Shown: positions 42,690 to 51,699, numbered from the stretch's first letter. The stretch is DNA of 64,000 nucleotides from CAG-390 sp045531455 (GCA_045531455.1 JAZSEA010000014.1:29967-93966), one strand, 5' to 3'. Translations and numbers: made by a program. Notes: generated by a model from the sequence alone, not told the origin.

Positions 42690-43502
42690 ATGAAACTTCT
42701 CCGCTTATGCGTTTCGGTACTATTCATCATCGTACTTGTCATCTTTGTAGTATTTCAGTTCACTCAGCTGAGTGTGGACAAGACCATCCCGCAGATCACG
42801 GTTGACGGCGACAGGATCGAGGTCAGCCTCGACGCCACCGACACCGATTTGCTCAAGGGCGTTCGCGCCTACGACGAAAAGGACGGCGATCTTACCGACA
42901 AGATCATCGTTGAATCGATCTCGCGCTTCATCGAGCCCGGCATTTCCGTGGTCAGATACGCGGTCTGCGACAGCGACAACCATGCCGCCTACGCCACAAG
43001 GACCATTATCTACTCGAATTACGAGCCGCCGAGATTCAGCCTTTCCGATTCTCTGCTCTTCAATATCTCGCAGAACATCAATATCCGAAATATCCTCGGT
43101 GCGACCGACTCGATCGACGGCGACATCAGCCGCAAGGTCATCATCACCGCCAACGAATACTCCGCCAACATCCCCGGAGTTTACTATATTTCGGCAAAGG
43201 TCAGCAACAGCAAGGGCGATATGATCACGCAGCAGTTCCCCGTTTACGTTGAGGAGATCAGCCTTTCTGCTCCCGAGATCGAGCTTGAGCAGTATATTTC
43301 CTACATTTCTGTCGGCGAAAGCTTCGATATCGAGGGCAACGTGGTATCCGCTACCTCATCTGTCGGCGAGGACCTCAAGGCTCAGCTCAATATCGATACC
43401 AATCTTGACACCTCGACGCCCGGTATGTACGAGATCCATTACAGAGTCACCGACGGCGCGGGCAAGCTTGGCCACAAGATCGCGATCGTCGTTGTCGAAT
43501 GA
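42690..43502 (+). CDS. Membrane-anchored protein with Ig-like (DUF5011-type) domains
   Basis: A 270-residue protein. One N-terminal transmembrane helix (about 5-25) leads to an extracellular part of two or three beta-sandwich repeats. VRAYDEKDGDLTDKIIVES and ATDSIDGDISRKVIIT are typical of the Cry22Aa-like/DUF5011 Ig-like fold. It directly follows the phosphatase gene without spacing. The role is unknown; it may scaffold the export or attachment machinery outside the membrane. Confidence 0.75.
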   Translation: MKLLRLCVSVLFIIVLVIFVVFQFTQLSVDKTIPQITVDGDRIEVSLDATDTDLLKGVRAYDEKDGDLTDKIIVESISRFIEPGISVVRYAVCDSDNHAAYATRTIIYSNYEPPRFSLSDSLLFNISQNINIRNILGATDSIDGDISRKVIITANEYSANIPGVYYISAKVSNSKGDMITQQFPVYVEEISLSAPEIELEQYISYISVGESFDIEGNVVSATSSVGEDLKAQLNIDTNLDTSTPGMYEIHYRVTDGAGKLGHKIAIVVVE

Positions 43503-43514
43503 CGGGGGTAAGCT

Positions 43515-44981
43515 ATGAACGAATTTGAAAAGAAACACAGCATACATTTCGAGCCCTACAGCCTTTTGCGGGACATCGTCCTCAATTTCTGGGTCGTGAT
43601 TTTAGCGGCTCTGATCGGCTTTATGTCGGTCAATATCTGGAATCAGAGTATGTACACGCCGATGTATACGAGCACGGCGACCCTGATCGTCAATATCAAG
43701 AACTCTGCTTCCTATTCCTACACGAATCTCTCCTCCTCGTCCGAGATGGCAAAGATCTATACCGAGGTCTTCAAGCAGCCGACAATGAAGGAATACGCCG
43801 CCGAGCACCTCGGCGAGGATCGCTTTGTCGGAAATATTTCGGCATCGGTGCTCAACAACACGAATATTTTCACCGTCAGCGTGACGACCTCCTCGCCCGA
43901 GACCTCCTACAGAGAGCTCTGCGCGATCCTCGAGGTCTATCCGCAGATCTCGGAATCGGTCTTCTCCGACTCCGTTATCGAGATAATGCGCTCGCCGAAT
44001 TTCCCCGGATCGCCCTCGAACGCGATCTCCGCGGGCAACCGCTCGCTCGTTATGATCGGTTGCGCGGGCATCGTCCTCGCCGCGATCATATATCTCTCCG
44101 TGACCCGCGATACGGTCAAGGATGAAAAGGCATTCAAGGACAAGGTCGACGCCAAGCTTTTCGGTACCGTCTCCTACGAAAGACCCCGCCGTTCGCTCAA
44201 GGAGATCGTAACACGCAAGAAGATCTCGCTCCTCATCAGCCACGCTTCCGCAAGCTATACCTTCACTGAGAATTACCACAAGATCGCAAACCGCATCGAG
44301 TACCTGAACCGTACCGAGGGAAGCAAGGTCTTCCTTGTGACCTCGCTTGCAGAGGACGAGGGTAAGTCGACGACTGTTGCGAACATTGCGCTCGCGCTTG
44401 CAGACCGCGGAAATCGCGTTGCTCTGCTCGATATGGACTTCAAAAAGCCCGCGGTACACAAGATCTTCGATATGAAAAAGACGGATACCGAGGATTTCGC
44501 ATCCCTCCTTTCGGGTAAGACATCGCTTGAGCAGTACGTTGTCAATCCCTTTATGAAGACGGGCGTTGATCTTATGGTCAATTTCAAGTCGCACAACGAT
44601 TACGTCAACTGGATCCACGGCGATAATATCCACGCCGTCTTTGCCAAGCTCCGCGATGAGATGGGTTACGATTACATCCTCATCGACACGCCTCCGCTTT
44701 CGGTTGCCGCAGACGTTACCACCTTTATGCAGCTTGCCGATAAGTCGCTCGTCGTCGTCCGCACCGACTACGTTCTCGCCGCCGACATCAACGACGCGAT
44801 CCTTTCGCTGAAGGAAAAGACGGATAATTTCGCGGGCTGTATCCTCAACGCCGTTCATAAGGAATTCTCCCTCCTCGGTCAGCTCGGCTTTGACGAGAGA
44901 GGATACTACGGCAAGTACGGCTCCTACAGCAGATACGACAGGTACGCCTCGCACGATCACGAAGACAAAAACAGCAAATAA
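43515..44981 (+). CDS. Wzz/BY-kinase fusion (polysaccharide tyrosine autokinase) 1
   Basis: A 488-residue protein. The Wzz-type chain-length domain has two transmembrane helices (about 23-42 and 178-197). The BY-kinase domain has Walker A LAEDEGKSTTVAN (about 279-291), Walker A' LLDMDFKKPAVHKIF and Walker B YILIDTPPL. The C-terminal tyrosine cluster YYGKYGSYSRYDRY is the autophosphorylation tail. It regulates polymer length together with CpsB. Ribosome site gggggt. Confidence 0.93.
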   Translation: MNEFEKKHSIHFEPYSLLRDIVLNFWVVILAALIGFMSVNIWNQSMYTPMYTSTATLIVNIKNSASYSYTNLSSSSEMAKIYTEVFKQPTMKEYAAEHLGEDRFVGNISASVLNNTNIFTVSVTTSSPETSYRELCAILEVYPQISESVFSDSVIEIMRSPNFPGSPSNAISAGNRSLVMIGCAGIVLAAIIYLSVTRDTVKDEKAFKDKVDAKLFGTVSYERPRRSLKEIVTRKKISLLISHASASYTFTENYHKIANRIEYLNRTEGSKVFLVTSLAEDEGKSTTVANIALALADRGNRVALLDMDFKKPAVHKIFDMKKTDTEDFASLLSGKTSLEQYVVNPFMKTGVDLMVNFKSHNDYVNWIHGDNIHAVFAKLRDEMGYDYILIDTPPLSVAADVTTFMQLADKSLVVVRTDYVLAADINDAILSLKEKTDNFAGCILNAVHKEFSLLGQLGFDERGYYGKYGSYSRYDRYASHDHEDKNSK

Positions 44982-45002
44982 TCGCTTTTACGGTATAATA
45001 AA

Positions 45003-46541
45003 ATGAGTGAAAATAAGACAAATAACACAAGCTCGACCACAGAGACCGAGCGCGAGGGTTATCTCGAGGTAAGGATCCCCGAGATAATCAAGGCAACGCG
45101 CAAATTCTGGTGGCTCTGCTTAATACTGATGGTCATCGGCGCGGGCGTGATGTTCTATCGCACCTACGTGCGATTCGTGCCGAAATATCAGTCGTCCGTC
45201 ACCTTCACGGTGCAGACGCAGGAGCTCGGCTCCTCGAATATGGGACTCACCTCATATTCCTTCTCATACAACCGCTCGACGGCAACTCAGCTCGCGCAGA
45301 CCTTCCCGAGCATAATCAAGAGCAATATCCTCGGCGACCTCATCTGCAACGACCTCGGAATTTCCTATATTCCCTGCACTCTGACCTCGACCTCGGTTTC
45401 GGGAACGAATATGTTCACAGTCACCGCCACGGGCTACGATCCGCAGGTGACCTACGACGTTCTGCAGTCCGTCATCGAAAATTACCCGACGGTCGCCGAA
45501 TACATCATCGGTAACGTCGACCTCTACATTCTCAATCAGCCCGAGGTTCCGACCTCGCCCTCGAACGCGCTCGATTACCGCATCTACATCCTCGAGGGTG
45601 CCGCAGTCGGCTTCATTCTCGGCGCGATCTGGATCTTCCTCTATGCCACGATGCGTCAGACGATCAAGAATCGCAAGGATATCCGCGAGAAGCTGAATCA
45701 GCATTGCATCGGTACCCTCCCCGAGGTTACCTTCAAGAAGTACAATCAGGAGATCAACCGCAACGTCATCATCACCAACCCCCTCGTCAGCGACGGTTAT
45801 CTCGAGTCCTTCCGTGCTTGCCGCAACTCGCTTGTCAGCTCGATAGGCGATGACAAGGTCATCCTCGTTACAAGCACGGCTCCCGCAGAGGGCAAGACCT
45901 CGGTATCGGTCAACCTTGCGATCTCGCTTGCCAAGATGAACAAGAACGTCCTCATCGTCGATGCCGACCTCCGCAACCCCAACGTCGCACGCAGACTTGA
46001 GGCAAAGGACGTCGATTCGGGCGAATATTCTGATTATAATGCCGCTATTTCGAGTGTTGCTATCTCGGATAGCGTTGCTCTCGACGTTATGAGATTCAAT
46101 CTCGGAAAGTCGGATCTCTGGAAGATCCTCAACTTCGATCTTCTTTCGGGACTTTTCTCGAAGCTCCGCGAGAAGTACGATTACGTTGTCGTTGACACCT
46201 CCCCCCTCGGTCTGACCTCCGACCCCGCGGTTTTCGCAGGCGTTGCCGACACCGCTCTGCTCGTTGTAAAGCAGGATACCATCCGTATCTCGCGCATTCA
46301 GTCGGCTATGGATATGCTCACGGCTTCGGGCATCTCGCTCTGCGGCTGTATCCTCAACGGTACCTCGAACGGCTTTGTCGGCTACGGTAAGTACGGCAGA
46401 TACGGCTACGGTTACGGCTACGGATACGGTTATGGCTACGGTTATGGCTACGGTTACGGCTATGGCTACGGCAGCGGCTACGGCGAGAACAAGAAAAAGA
46501 GGAGAAGAAGAAGCTCCTCGAGCAAGAAAACTCATGAATAA
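45003..46541 (+). CDS. Wzz/BY-kinase fusion 2 with expanded Gly-Tyr tail
   Basis: A 512-residue paralogue of the preceding gene. It has a Wzz domain with two transmembrane helices (about 36-54 and 198-217), Walker A APAEGKTSVSVN, Walker A' IVDADLRNPNVARRL and Walker B YVVVDTSPL. The linker between A' and B is shorter and Ser/Asp-rich. The C terminus has about 15 Gly-Tyr dipeptides in a row (46386-46482), encoded by ggctac/ggttac/ggatac hexamers, then a basic KKKRRRR-Ser tail. No ribosome site is visible at the ATG. The signal peptidase gene overlaps its end by 8 bp. Confidence 0.92.
   Translation: MSENKTNNTSSTTETEREGYLEVRIPEIIKATRKFWWLCLILMVIGAGVMFYRTYVRFVPKYQSSVTFTVQTQELGSSNMGLTSYSFSYNRSTATQLAQTFPSIIKSNILGDLICNDLGISYIPCTLTSTSVSGTNMFTVTATGYDPQVTYDVLQSVIENYPTVAEYIIGNVDLYILNQPEVPTSPSNALDYRIYILEGAAVGFILGAIWIFLYATMRQTIKNRKDIREKLNQHCIGTLPEVTFKKYNQEINRNVIITNPLVSDGYLESFRACRNSLVSSIGDDKVILVTSTAPAEGKTSVSVNLAISLAKMNKNVLIVDADLRNPNVARRLEAKDVDSGEYSDYNAAISSVAISDSVALDVMRFNLGKSDLWKILNFDLLSGLFSKLREKYDYVVVDTSPLGLTSDPAVFAGVADTALLVVKQDTIRISRIQSAMDMLTASGISLCGCILNGTSNGFVGYGKYGRYGYGYGYGYGYGYGYGYGYGYGYGSGYGENKKKRRRRSSSSKKTHE
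46386..46482 (+). repeat. Hexanucleotide tandem repeat encoding Gly-Tyr
   Basis: Tandem ggY-taY hexamers within the 3' end of BY-kinase 2. Synonymous changes (ggc/ggt/gga, tac/tat) show that the array is not freshly expanded. In-frame gain or loss of units would change the number of phosphorylatable tyrosines. Confidence 0.9.
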
Positions 46542-46983
46542 TATTGGCATTCGCACCATAGATGCCGTGAAGGATGCAGACGCGCTTGTGGATATTCTTT
46601 CCACAGGCGCGGTCTTCCCCCTTCTCGTAACGGGATCGAGCATGATCCCCTTCCTCCGCGAGGGCAGGGATACAGTCTTTCTCCGCAAGCCCGATAGGCT
46701 TCATCGCGGTCAGATCGTCTTTTTTCGCAGAAAAAGCGGCGAATTTACCCTTCATCGGATACGTAAAATATATAAAGACGGCAGATTGCTCATCAACGGC
46801 GACGCGCAGAGCTGGTGCGAGATCATAGACCCCGATCAGGTGCTTGCCGAGGTCGTATCCGTCAAACGCGACGGTAAGGAACGCCGTCGAACCCCGCTTT
46901 TGCGCATACTTTGGTATCCCACGCGCCCCTTCCGACCCTTGATATGGAGGGCATACGGCGCATTTCGCAGAATTTTTAAATGA
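46534..46983 (+). CDS. Signal peptidase I (SipW-like, S26B)
   Basis: A 149-residue peptidase. LLVTGSSMIPFLREG carries the catalytic Ser near residue 38. RGQIVFFRRKSGEFTLHRI has His where ordinary bacterial signal peptidases have the catalytic Lys, the SipW/archaeal pattern. No clear N-terminal transmembrane helix is present, and the C-terminal part is basic. The start chosen lies 8 bp before the kinase stop; longer in-frame reading upstream would only translate the Gly-Tyr DNA in another frame. It may process a substrate linked to this locus, or be a general peptidase caught in the operon. Confidence 0.85.
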   Translation: MNNIGIRTIDAVKDADALVDILSTGAVFPLLVTGSSMIPFLREGRDTVFLRKPDRLHRGQIVFFRRKSGEFTLHRIRKIYKDGRLLINGDAQSWCEIIDPDQVLAEVVSVKRDGKERRRTPLLRILWYPTRPFRPLIWRAYGAFRRIFK

Positions 46984-48368
46984 TCCGGAGGCTTTTCTTG
47001 AAAAAGAATAAAAAACCGAAAAAAAGAATAACGCCGCTGAAGGCTGTACTGCTTGCAATATGCATACTCCTTCTGGTGATCCTGATCGCCGTCGGCTCCG
47101 TGGTCATTGCGCTCGCCGTGAAGTATCACGAGACCTCGTACGATTATCAGCCGCCCGTTGACCGCGAGGAATCATACGTGATGCCGGACTACCCGGAGCT
47201 TGACGAAAGCAGCGGCGAGGAATATATCGAGGATACGCTTCCTCCCGAATATCCCGAGACGACTATTCCCACCGAAACGACTGCACCCGAGACCGAGGTG
47301 ACGACGCTTCCCGAGGAGACTACAACCGTTCCCGAAGAAACAACAGCTATTCCCGAAGAGACTACGGTAGTTCCCGAAGATACTACGGAGATCCCCGAGG
47401 AAACGACTTCTCCCGAGACCGATCCGCCCGAGACGACCTCGCCTCCCCCCGAGACCACCTCGCCTCCCGAGACGGTTCCGCCCATCATCAATACGCCCGA
47501 TACCACAAGGGCACCCTACGTTCCGCCATCAAATCCCGATGCTTCCTTTGAAAACTCGCCGAATGCCGTCAGCGTTTACGGCAAGACCCCGATCTACAAG
47601 GTCTCGCAGAAGGATCCCGACATCGTCAACATCCTCGTTATGGGCACCGACTCGCTCGATATCACCCGTGACCGAGGCAGAAGCGATGCGATGATCATCG
47701 TGTCCTACAATAAAAAAACGGGAAGCGTCAAGATGACCTCCCTCTTGCGTGACGCGCTCGTGCCGATCGCGGGTTATGACTGGAACCGAATCAACACCGC
47801 CTACTATTTCGGCGGCGTCGGACTCGCTATCAACACCGTCAACGAGATATTCGATCTCGACATTCAGCAGTTCGTCGTCATCGACCTCAACGGCGCCAAG
47901 AATCTGATCAACAAGGTCGGCGGCGCGGACGTCACTCTGACGCAAGCCGAGGCTGATCTTTACAACGCTTATTGGGGCACCAAGTACACAGCGGGCGTCA
48001 ATCATATGGAGGGCGATCACCTCCTCGGTCATATGAGAAACCGTGCGATCGGCAGTGATTTTGAACGTACGCGCCGCCAGAGAGACGTTATCCTCGCGCT
48101 CTTCAACAAGATCGTCAAGGAAAAATCAGCTGCCGAGATCTATGATCTGATCGATTACGTTTTCGGCATCGTCAAGACCAATATCCCCTTCTCCGCGCTG
48201 ACGTCCTATGCGACCTCCGTGATCGGCAATCTCTCGAAGATAAAGATCGAGTCGCAGAGCGTGCCATATTCCGATTCCTTTAAGTACGCTTGGTATCGTG
48301 GTAAGGCGATCATCTCATTCAATATCACCGATGCCGCAAAGAGGATCAATAAGTTTATATATGGATAA
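46980..48368 (+). CDS. LytR-CpsA-Psr (LCP) family glycopolymer attachment protein
   Basis: A 462-residue membrane-anchored transferase. A basic N terminus and one helix (about 22-48) lead to a long Pro/Glu/Thr linker (about 60-185, with repeated PEETT units) that spans the wall. The LCP domain follows: ILVMGTDSLDITRDRGRSD, TSLLRDALVPI, INTAYYFGG and FERTRRQRDVI are the conserved polyprenyl-phosphate and metal-binding motifs. It joins lipid-linked glycopolymers to peptidoglycan, the last step of the pathway. ATGA overlap with the peptidase gene. Last gene of the operon; no clear hairpin terminator is seen before the repeat element. Confidence 0.93.
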   Translation: MIRRLFLKKNKKPKKRITPLKAVLLAICILLLVILIAVGSVVIALAVKYHETSYDYQPPVDREESYVMPDYPELDESSGEEYIEDTLPPEYPETTIPTETTAPETEVTTLPEETTTVPEETTAIPEETTVVPEDTTEIPEETTSPETDPPETTSPPPETTSPPETVPPIINTPDTTRAPYVPPSNPDASFENSPNAVSVYGKTPIYKVSQKDPDIVNILVMGTDSLDITRDRGRSDAMIIVSYNKKTGSVKMTSLLRDALVPIAGYDWNRINTAYYFGGVGLAINTVNEIFDLDIQQFVVIDLNGAKNLINKVGGADVTLTQAEADLYNAYWGTKYTAGVNHMEGDHLLGHMRNRAIGSDFERTRRQRDVILALFNKIVKEKSAAEIYDLIDYVFGIVKTNIPFSALTSYATSVIGNLSKIKIESQSVPYSDSFKYAWYRGKAIISFNITDAAKRINKFIYG

Positions 48369-48414
48369 AAGGTGTTGGCACATTTAGGCTTCCTGAATGA
48401 TAAAAGCACAAAAA

Positions 48415-48732
48415 TGTCCTCCTCATCCACCGCCCCTACGGCGGTCCCCCTTCTCCGCTGGAGAAGGCTAAATGTTAAGCTTATGCTTCTTAGCATTTCA
48501 GCGAACATCGTTTGGATTTAACCTATAAATAGCAATAAGGAATATTTTATTTGAATTAATTTGCACTCTTGGTTGAGTATTGGCAAACTATTTCAATAAA
48601 ATATTCCTTTTTTGCTGTAAAAATTATTATCTTTGAATTAAATTCGCTGTACAAATTTAATTAGCGTGCAGACCATTTAGCCTTCCCCAGCGGGGAAGGG
48701 GGACCGGCGTAGGCCGGTGGATGAGGAGGACA
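48415..48732. repeat. Large nested palindromic element, copy B
   Basis: Terminal inverted repeats of about 60 bp (48415-48474 and 48674-48732, starting tgtcctcctcatccacc). Each contains two small hairpins. The arms differ from each other at paired positions: accgcc/ggcggt versus accggc/gccggt, and cttctcc/ggagaag versus cttcccc/ggggaag. The core is a long hairpin at 48537-48609 (aaggaatattttatt...aataaaatattcctt) with an inner tttgc/gcaaa stem, matching the core of copy A at 743-813. It fills the gap between the LCP gene and the leftward PqqD gene; nothing coding is seen there. Confidence 0.7.
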
Positions 48733-48789
48733 TTATTGCACTATTTAATCCAAGAAGATAAATGCCTTAATGAGCCTGCTCAATACTTT

Positions 48790-49056
48790 TTAATCAAAAA
48801 GCAATTCCTTTTCGCGGAGGCTATCGAGGAACTCGCGGACGTCGTGCTCGAGCGTCTCGCGGTCGACCTCGTATTCCTCGAGAAGCTCTGAGACGATCTC
48901 CTCCTCGCTCTTTCCCGCCTCGAGGAGCTTCCAGACGGAGACTCCAAGCGAGCTGATGGCGAAAACTCCCGTGTATTTGAGTGCCATCGATCCCGTCGGG
49001 ATCAGGATATATTCACCTGCGATCTCGCGCAGGATCACGTTTTTCTCGGTTCTCAT
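48790..49056 (-). CDS. PqqD-family peptide-binding protein
   Basis: An 88-residue winged-helix protein of the PqqD/RRE type. The pattern begins REIAGEYILIPTGS, continues FAISSLGVSVWKLLEAGKSE, and ends with a helix pair EVDRETLEHDVREFLDSL. PqqD proteins bind the leader of a ribosomal peptide and present it to a radical SAM enzyme. The gene lies 3 bp downstream of such an enzyme. Last gene of the leftward operon. Confidence 0.9.
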   Translation of the reverse strand: MRTEKNVILREIAGEYILIPTGSMALKYTGVFAISSLGVSVWKLLEAGKSEEEIVSELLEEYEVDRETLEHDVREFLDSLREKELLFD

Positions 49057-49059
49057 TTT

Positions 49060-50163
49060 TTACTCCTCTTTGTATTTTTCTTCAAGAAGGCGGTCGTACG
49101 TCTTCGTGAGTCTGCAAATATATTCGGGGCAGACGTCAGAGCGTCCCGTTTCGGCAATACATGCCGCCGCGCACGCCGAACAGCGCGATTTCTTGGGGCA
49201 GTTCGTGCACTCCTTGGGCATCATTATAGTCTTCGTAAAGCTTTTGACCTCTTCCCAAGCCGCCGCAAATCCGATCTCGCGGACGGGATATCCCTTGTGC
49301 GGGAACATTCCGCAGGGGAGCATTCTGCCGTCCCAGGTGACCCAAAAGGCGGTCCTTCCCGCGCGGCATCGCATTCCCTCGCTTTCCTCCGAGCCGCAAT
49401 TATCCTCGTCGGGCATGATCGCGGATGCGCTCAGCTTCAGCTTTTCGGGGCTCAGATACTGCTCGCGGCAACGGAGCATCTGCGCCGCCGCCTCCTCCGC
49501 GTCAAATCTTGCGGGTGATGAGCCGAAGCATTCGCCGTTGATACGCACGGGCGGGTACATATAGGTCGTTGCCTGAACCGGCACGCCTACCTCCTCGCCG
49601 AAGGCGTATATCCCCTCGATCTCGGATGCGTTGTAGGGCGTGATGGATGCGTTGATCTTGACCCCGATGCCCGCGTCGTGCAGGCGGCGGATGTTGTTCT
49701 TTACGATCTCGCAGGCGGGCTTGCCGCAAAGCTCCTCGTAAACTACATTGTCGCAGGCGTAGAGCGAAATATTCATCCTCAGCGGCGGATGCTTGACGAG
49801 AAAATCAAACATATCGTCGTCGATGAGGGATGCGTTTGTGTTGATCGAGATCAAAAGACCCATCTCGAGCAGAGCCGAGTAGATCTCCTTGAAATCACGG
49901 CGAAGGAAGGGCTCTCCACCCGTCAGAAGCAGGAATACCATTCCCGCGTCCCTCGCAGTTCTGCCGAGCTCGATCCAATCCTCGGTGCTCATCGACTCCT
50001 TGTGCGCGTCGCTGTGGACGTAGCACATCTTGCAGTTGAAATTGCAGTTTGAGGTCAGCTCGAAATTTCCCGCGATCGGAAGCCCCAAAGCGGCTCCCTT
50101 TCTGTGGATGAAATTCGACCATATCGGTTCGCCCGACGGCGTGGTTCTTACTCTTTCTTCCAT
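49060..50163 (-). CDS. Radical SAM/SPASM peptide maturase
   Basis: A 367-residue enzyme. The radical SAM cluster motif SNCNFNCKMCYVH has Cys40, Cys44 and Cys47 (C-x3-C-x2-C). LLTGGEPFLR is the SAM-binding GGE motif. The C-terminal SPASM region has CGMFPHKG, CTNCPKKSRCSACAAAC and CPEYIC, enough cysteines for one or two auxiliary clusters. SPASM enzymes with a PqqD partner cross-link or otherwise modify ribosomal peptides. The start follows ggagaag at 7 bp, and the 5' end overlaps the kinase gene by 16 bp. The substrate is inferred to be the 74-residue peptide at 51774. Confidence 0.92.
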   Translation of the reverse strand: MEERVRTTPSGEPIWSNFIHRKGAALGLPIAGNFELTSNCNFNCKMCYVHSDAHKESMSTEDWIELGRTARDAGMVFLLLTGGEPFLRRDFKEIYSALLEMGLLISINTNASLIDDDMFDFLVKHPPLRMNISLYACDNVVYEELCGKPACEIVKNNIRRLHDAGIGVKINASITPYNASEIEGIYAFGEEVGVPVQATTYMYPPVRINGECFGSSPARFDAEEAAAQMLRCREQYLSPEKLKLSASAIMPDEDNCGSEESEGMRCRAGRTAFWVTWDGRMLPCGMFPHKGYPVREIGFAAAWEEVKSFTKTIMMPKECTNCPKKSRCSACAAACIAETGRSDVCPEYICRLTKTYDRLLEEKYKEE

Positions 50164-50897
50164 AATATCTTCTCCAATGCCTCGACAGCCTCGGGGCTTT
50201 TTTTGCATCTGTAGCAGATCGTGGGCAGGCTGTTGATCATATCCGAGACGAGCTCGGTGATCTTTTCGTACTGCTCAAGGTCCTTCATATCGTAGGAGCA
50301 CTCGCAGAGGATGCGCAAAAAGAGCTTGCGCGATGCGATCTTGTTTTGTGCGTTTTCGTCGCCCTGCTCGAGCAGTATGACTGCCGCGATCGGGGCGGTT
50401 CTGTTGTGGCAGATGCCCGAGGTTCCGCAGGCGTAGATGCCGTTGGCGTAAAAGACGCCGTTACGTCTCGTCACAAGCACGCGGTCGCCGTTTACGATCT
50501 CTGCGCCTCGCTCGTCCCTCCAGAATCGCGCTTGAGTCGACTTTCCCGTGCCGCTCGGCGCGGTGAAAAGTATCGCTTTTCTTCCTATTATAATATAAGA
50601 GGCGTGGAGGATGAAGGAGTCGTGCTTCGGGAAGAGGAACGCCGCCTCGGACGATGCCAGGATCGATGCGATATTCTGACTGCCCGCGTATTTCGTTTTG
50701 ATGAAGCGGCGGATGACGTTGCCCTCGCGGCGGATCTGCTCCTTGATCTCGCTTTCCGAATCGGTCGGCGTGATGCGGAGGAGATAATCGGTCTCGTTTT
50801 CCGTGACAAAGGACGAGCAGTTGTTCTTGTCAGCAAGCTCAAAGGGCGTTTCGACCTCGAAGGTGACGTCGCCGAAGGTGTATTTCTTATTCTTCAT
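50148..50897 (-). CDS. HPr-kinase-like (HprK C-terminal domain) protein
   Basis: A 249-residue protein resembling only the kinase half of HprK. Walker A PSGTGKST is at 114-121. NGDR around residue 137 is the catalytic Asp region. ICAC..GTSGI-type and FLRILCECSYDM segments follow. Such truncated HprK homologues occur in RiPP clusters (for example lasso peptide kinases) and may phosphorylate a Ser of the peptide. The ATG at 50897 is chosen; an in-frame TTG lies 9 bp upstream. The start overlaps the end of the previous gene by 11 bp. Confidence 0.85.
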   Translation of the reverse strand: MKNKKYTFGDVTFEVETPFELADKNNCSSFVTENETDYLLRITPTDSESEIKEQIRREGNVIRRFIKTKYAGSQNIASILASSEAAFLFPKHDSFILHASYIIIGRKAILFTAPSGTGKSTQARFWRDERGAEIVNGDRVLVTRRNGVFYANGIYACGTSGICHNRTAPIAAVILLEQGDENAQNKIASRKLFLRILCECSYDMKDLEQYEKITELVSDMINSLPTICYRCKKSPEAVEALEKILWKKE

Positions 50898-51699
50898 ATT
50901 GAGCAAACATGATCTCGGTCATGTGGGTGAGGGCGTGGGGAGCGTAGGCATTGAAGCTCTTGCCCGCCACAAGACCGCCGCTGATGCGGAATCTGTACGT
51001 GATGCCGCCGAGATAGCCGTCCTCCGCCGTGGCTTTGTAGTAGACCACGATGTCGGATTTGATGTCTGTTTCAGAAATGTTGGTTACGACAATTGAGCCG
51101 TTTTTGATCTCATATGAGAGCGTTTCCTGCTTTTTCGAGGGTTCATTGGCAAAATATACCTTGAACTCCTCTTCGCCCGTCAGTGTAGTAATCTTTGCCG
51201 GCGCGGTTTTGCGCTCGGTATTGAACAAGTACACGCTCTTTTCTCCGGGGATAGTTGAGGCAGCAAATCGGTAGACCTCGCCATCGAGATCAAGCGTAAA
51301 GGTCAGATACTCAAGAGTTTTGGTTGAAGTATTCGTTATTTTGATTGTCAATACGTTCTCGATAGCATCATCCGAGCCGTCTTCCGGAAAGTAGCCTGTT
51401 GCTGTGTAAACTTTATCGAGAGTTACACCTTGGGTTACTTGAATAGGATAAGTGATCCCTTCGACAGGAATGGGGTTGAGTATGGTTGCAGTAGGAGCAT
51501 CCTTTACGGGGGCTGAGGTGTCCTCAAAAACGCCGCTTGTGATCGGTGTTTCTATTTCTTCACCAAATGCGCAAGAACGAGTGCAGAATACTACGATAAC
51601 CAGCAGAGCCACGACTCCGGCTGCCGCGAGGAACTCGATCAGCCCCTCGGGCGCCCTCCGCGCTCTCTTTTCACTTACTTTCTTATTTTTCTTTTTCAT
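50887..51699 (-). CDS. Single-pass membrane protein with extracellular beta domain
   Basis: A 270-residue protein. The N terminus is basic, one helix spans about 22-45 (IEFLAAAGVVALLVIVVFCT), and the rest is predicted extracellular. VLTIKITNTSTKTLEYLTFT and YEIKNGSIVVTNISETDIKS are typical of Ig-like or FxLD-like accessory folds. No enzymatic motif is recognised. It sits between the peptide gene and its presumed modifying enzymes, so it may anchor, export or protect against the product. ATG 51699 is chosen; a TTG and a GTG lie upstream in frame. Confidence 0.7.
   Translation of the reverse strand: MKKKNKKVSEKRARRAPEGLIEFLAAAGVVALLVIVVFCTRSCAFGEEIETPITSGVFEDTSAPVKDAPTATILNPIPVEGITYPIQVTQGVTLDKVYTATGYFPEDGSDDAIENVLTIKITNTSTKTLEYLTFTLDLDGEVYRFAASTIPGEKSVYLFNTERKTAPAKITTLTGEEEFKVYFANEPSKKQETLSYEIKNGSIVVTNISETDIKSDIVVYYKATAEDGYLGGITYRFRISGGLVAGKSFNAYAPHALTHMTEIMFAQYEE

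Noticed and set aside
44994..44999. TATAAT just before the second BY-kinase as a promoter
   Set aside because: It is only 3 bp from the start codon, with no -35 box; transcription would begin inside the gene.
46386..46482. Gly-Tyr tandem repeat as a CRISPR or sequencing artefact
   Set aside because: The frame continues into a sensible basic C terminus. The synonymous variation among units argues for a real, older repeat.
48790..51699. PQQ biosynthesis cluster
   Set aside because: There are no PqqA-type precursor with the Glu-Tyr pair and no PqqB or PqqC; the radical SAM protein does not match PqqE in context.
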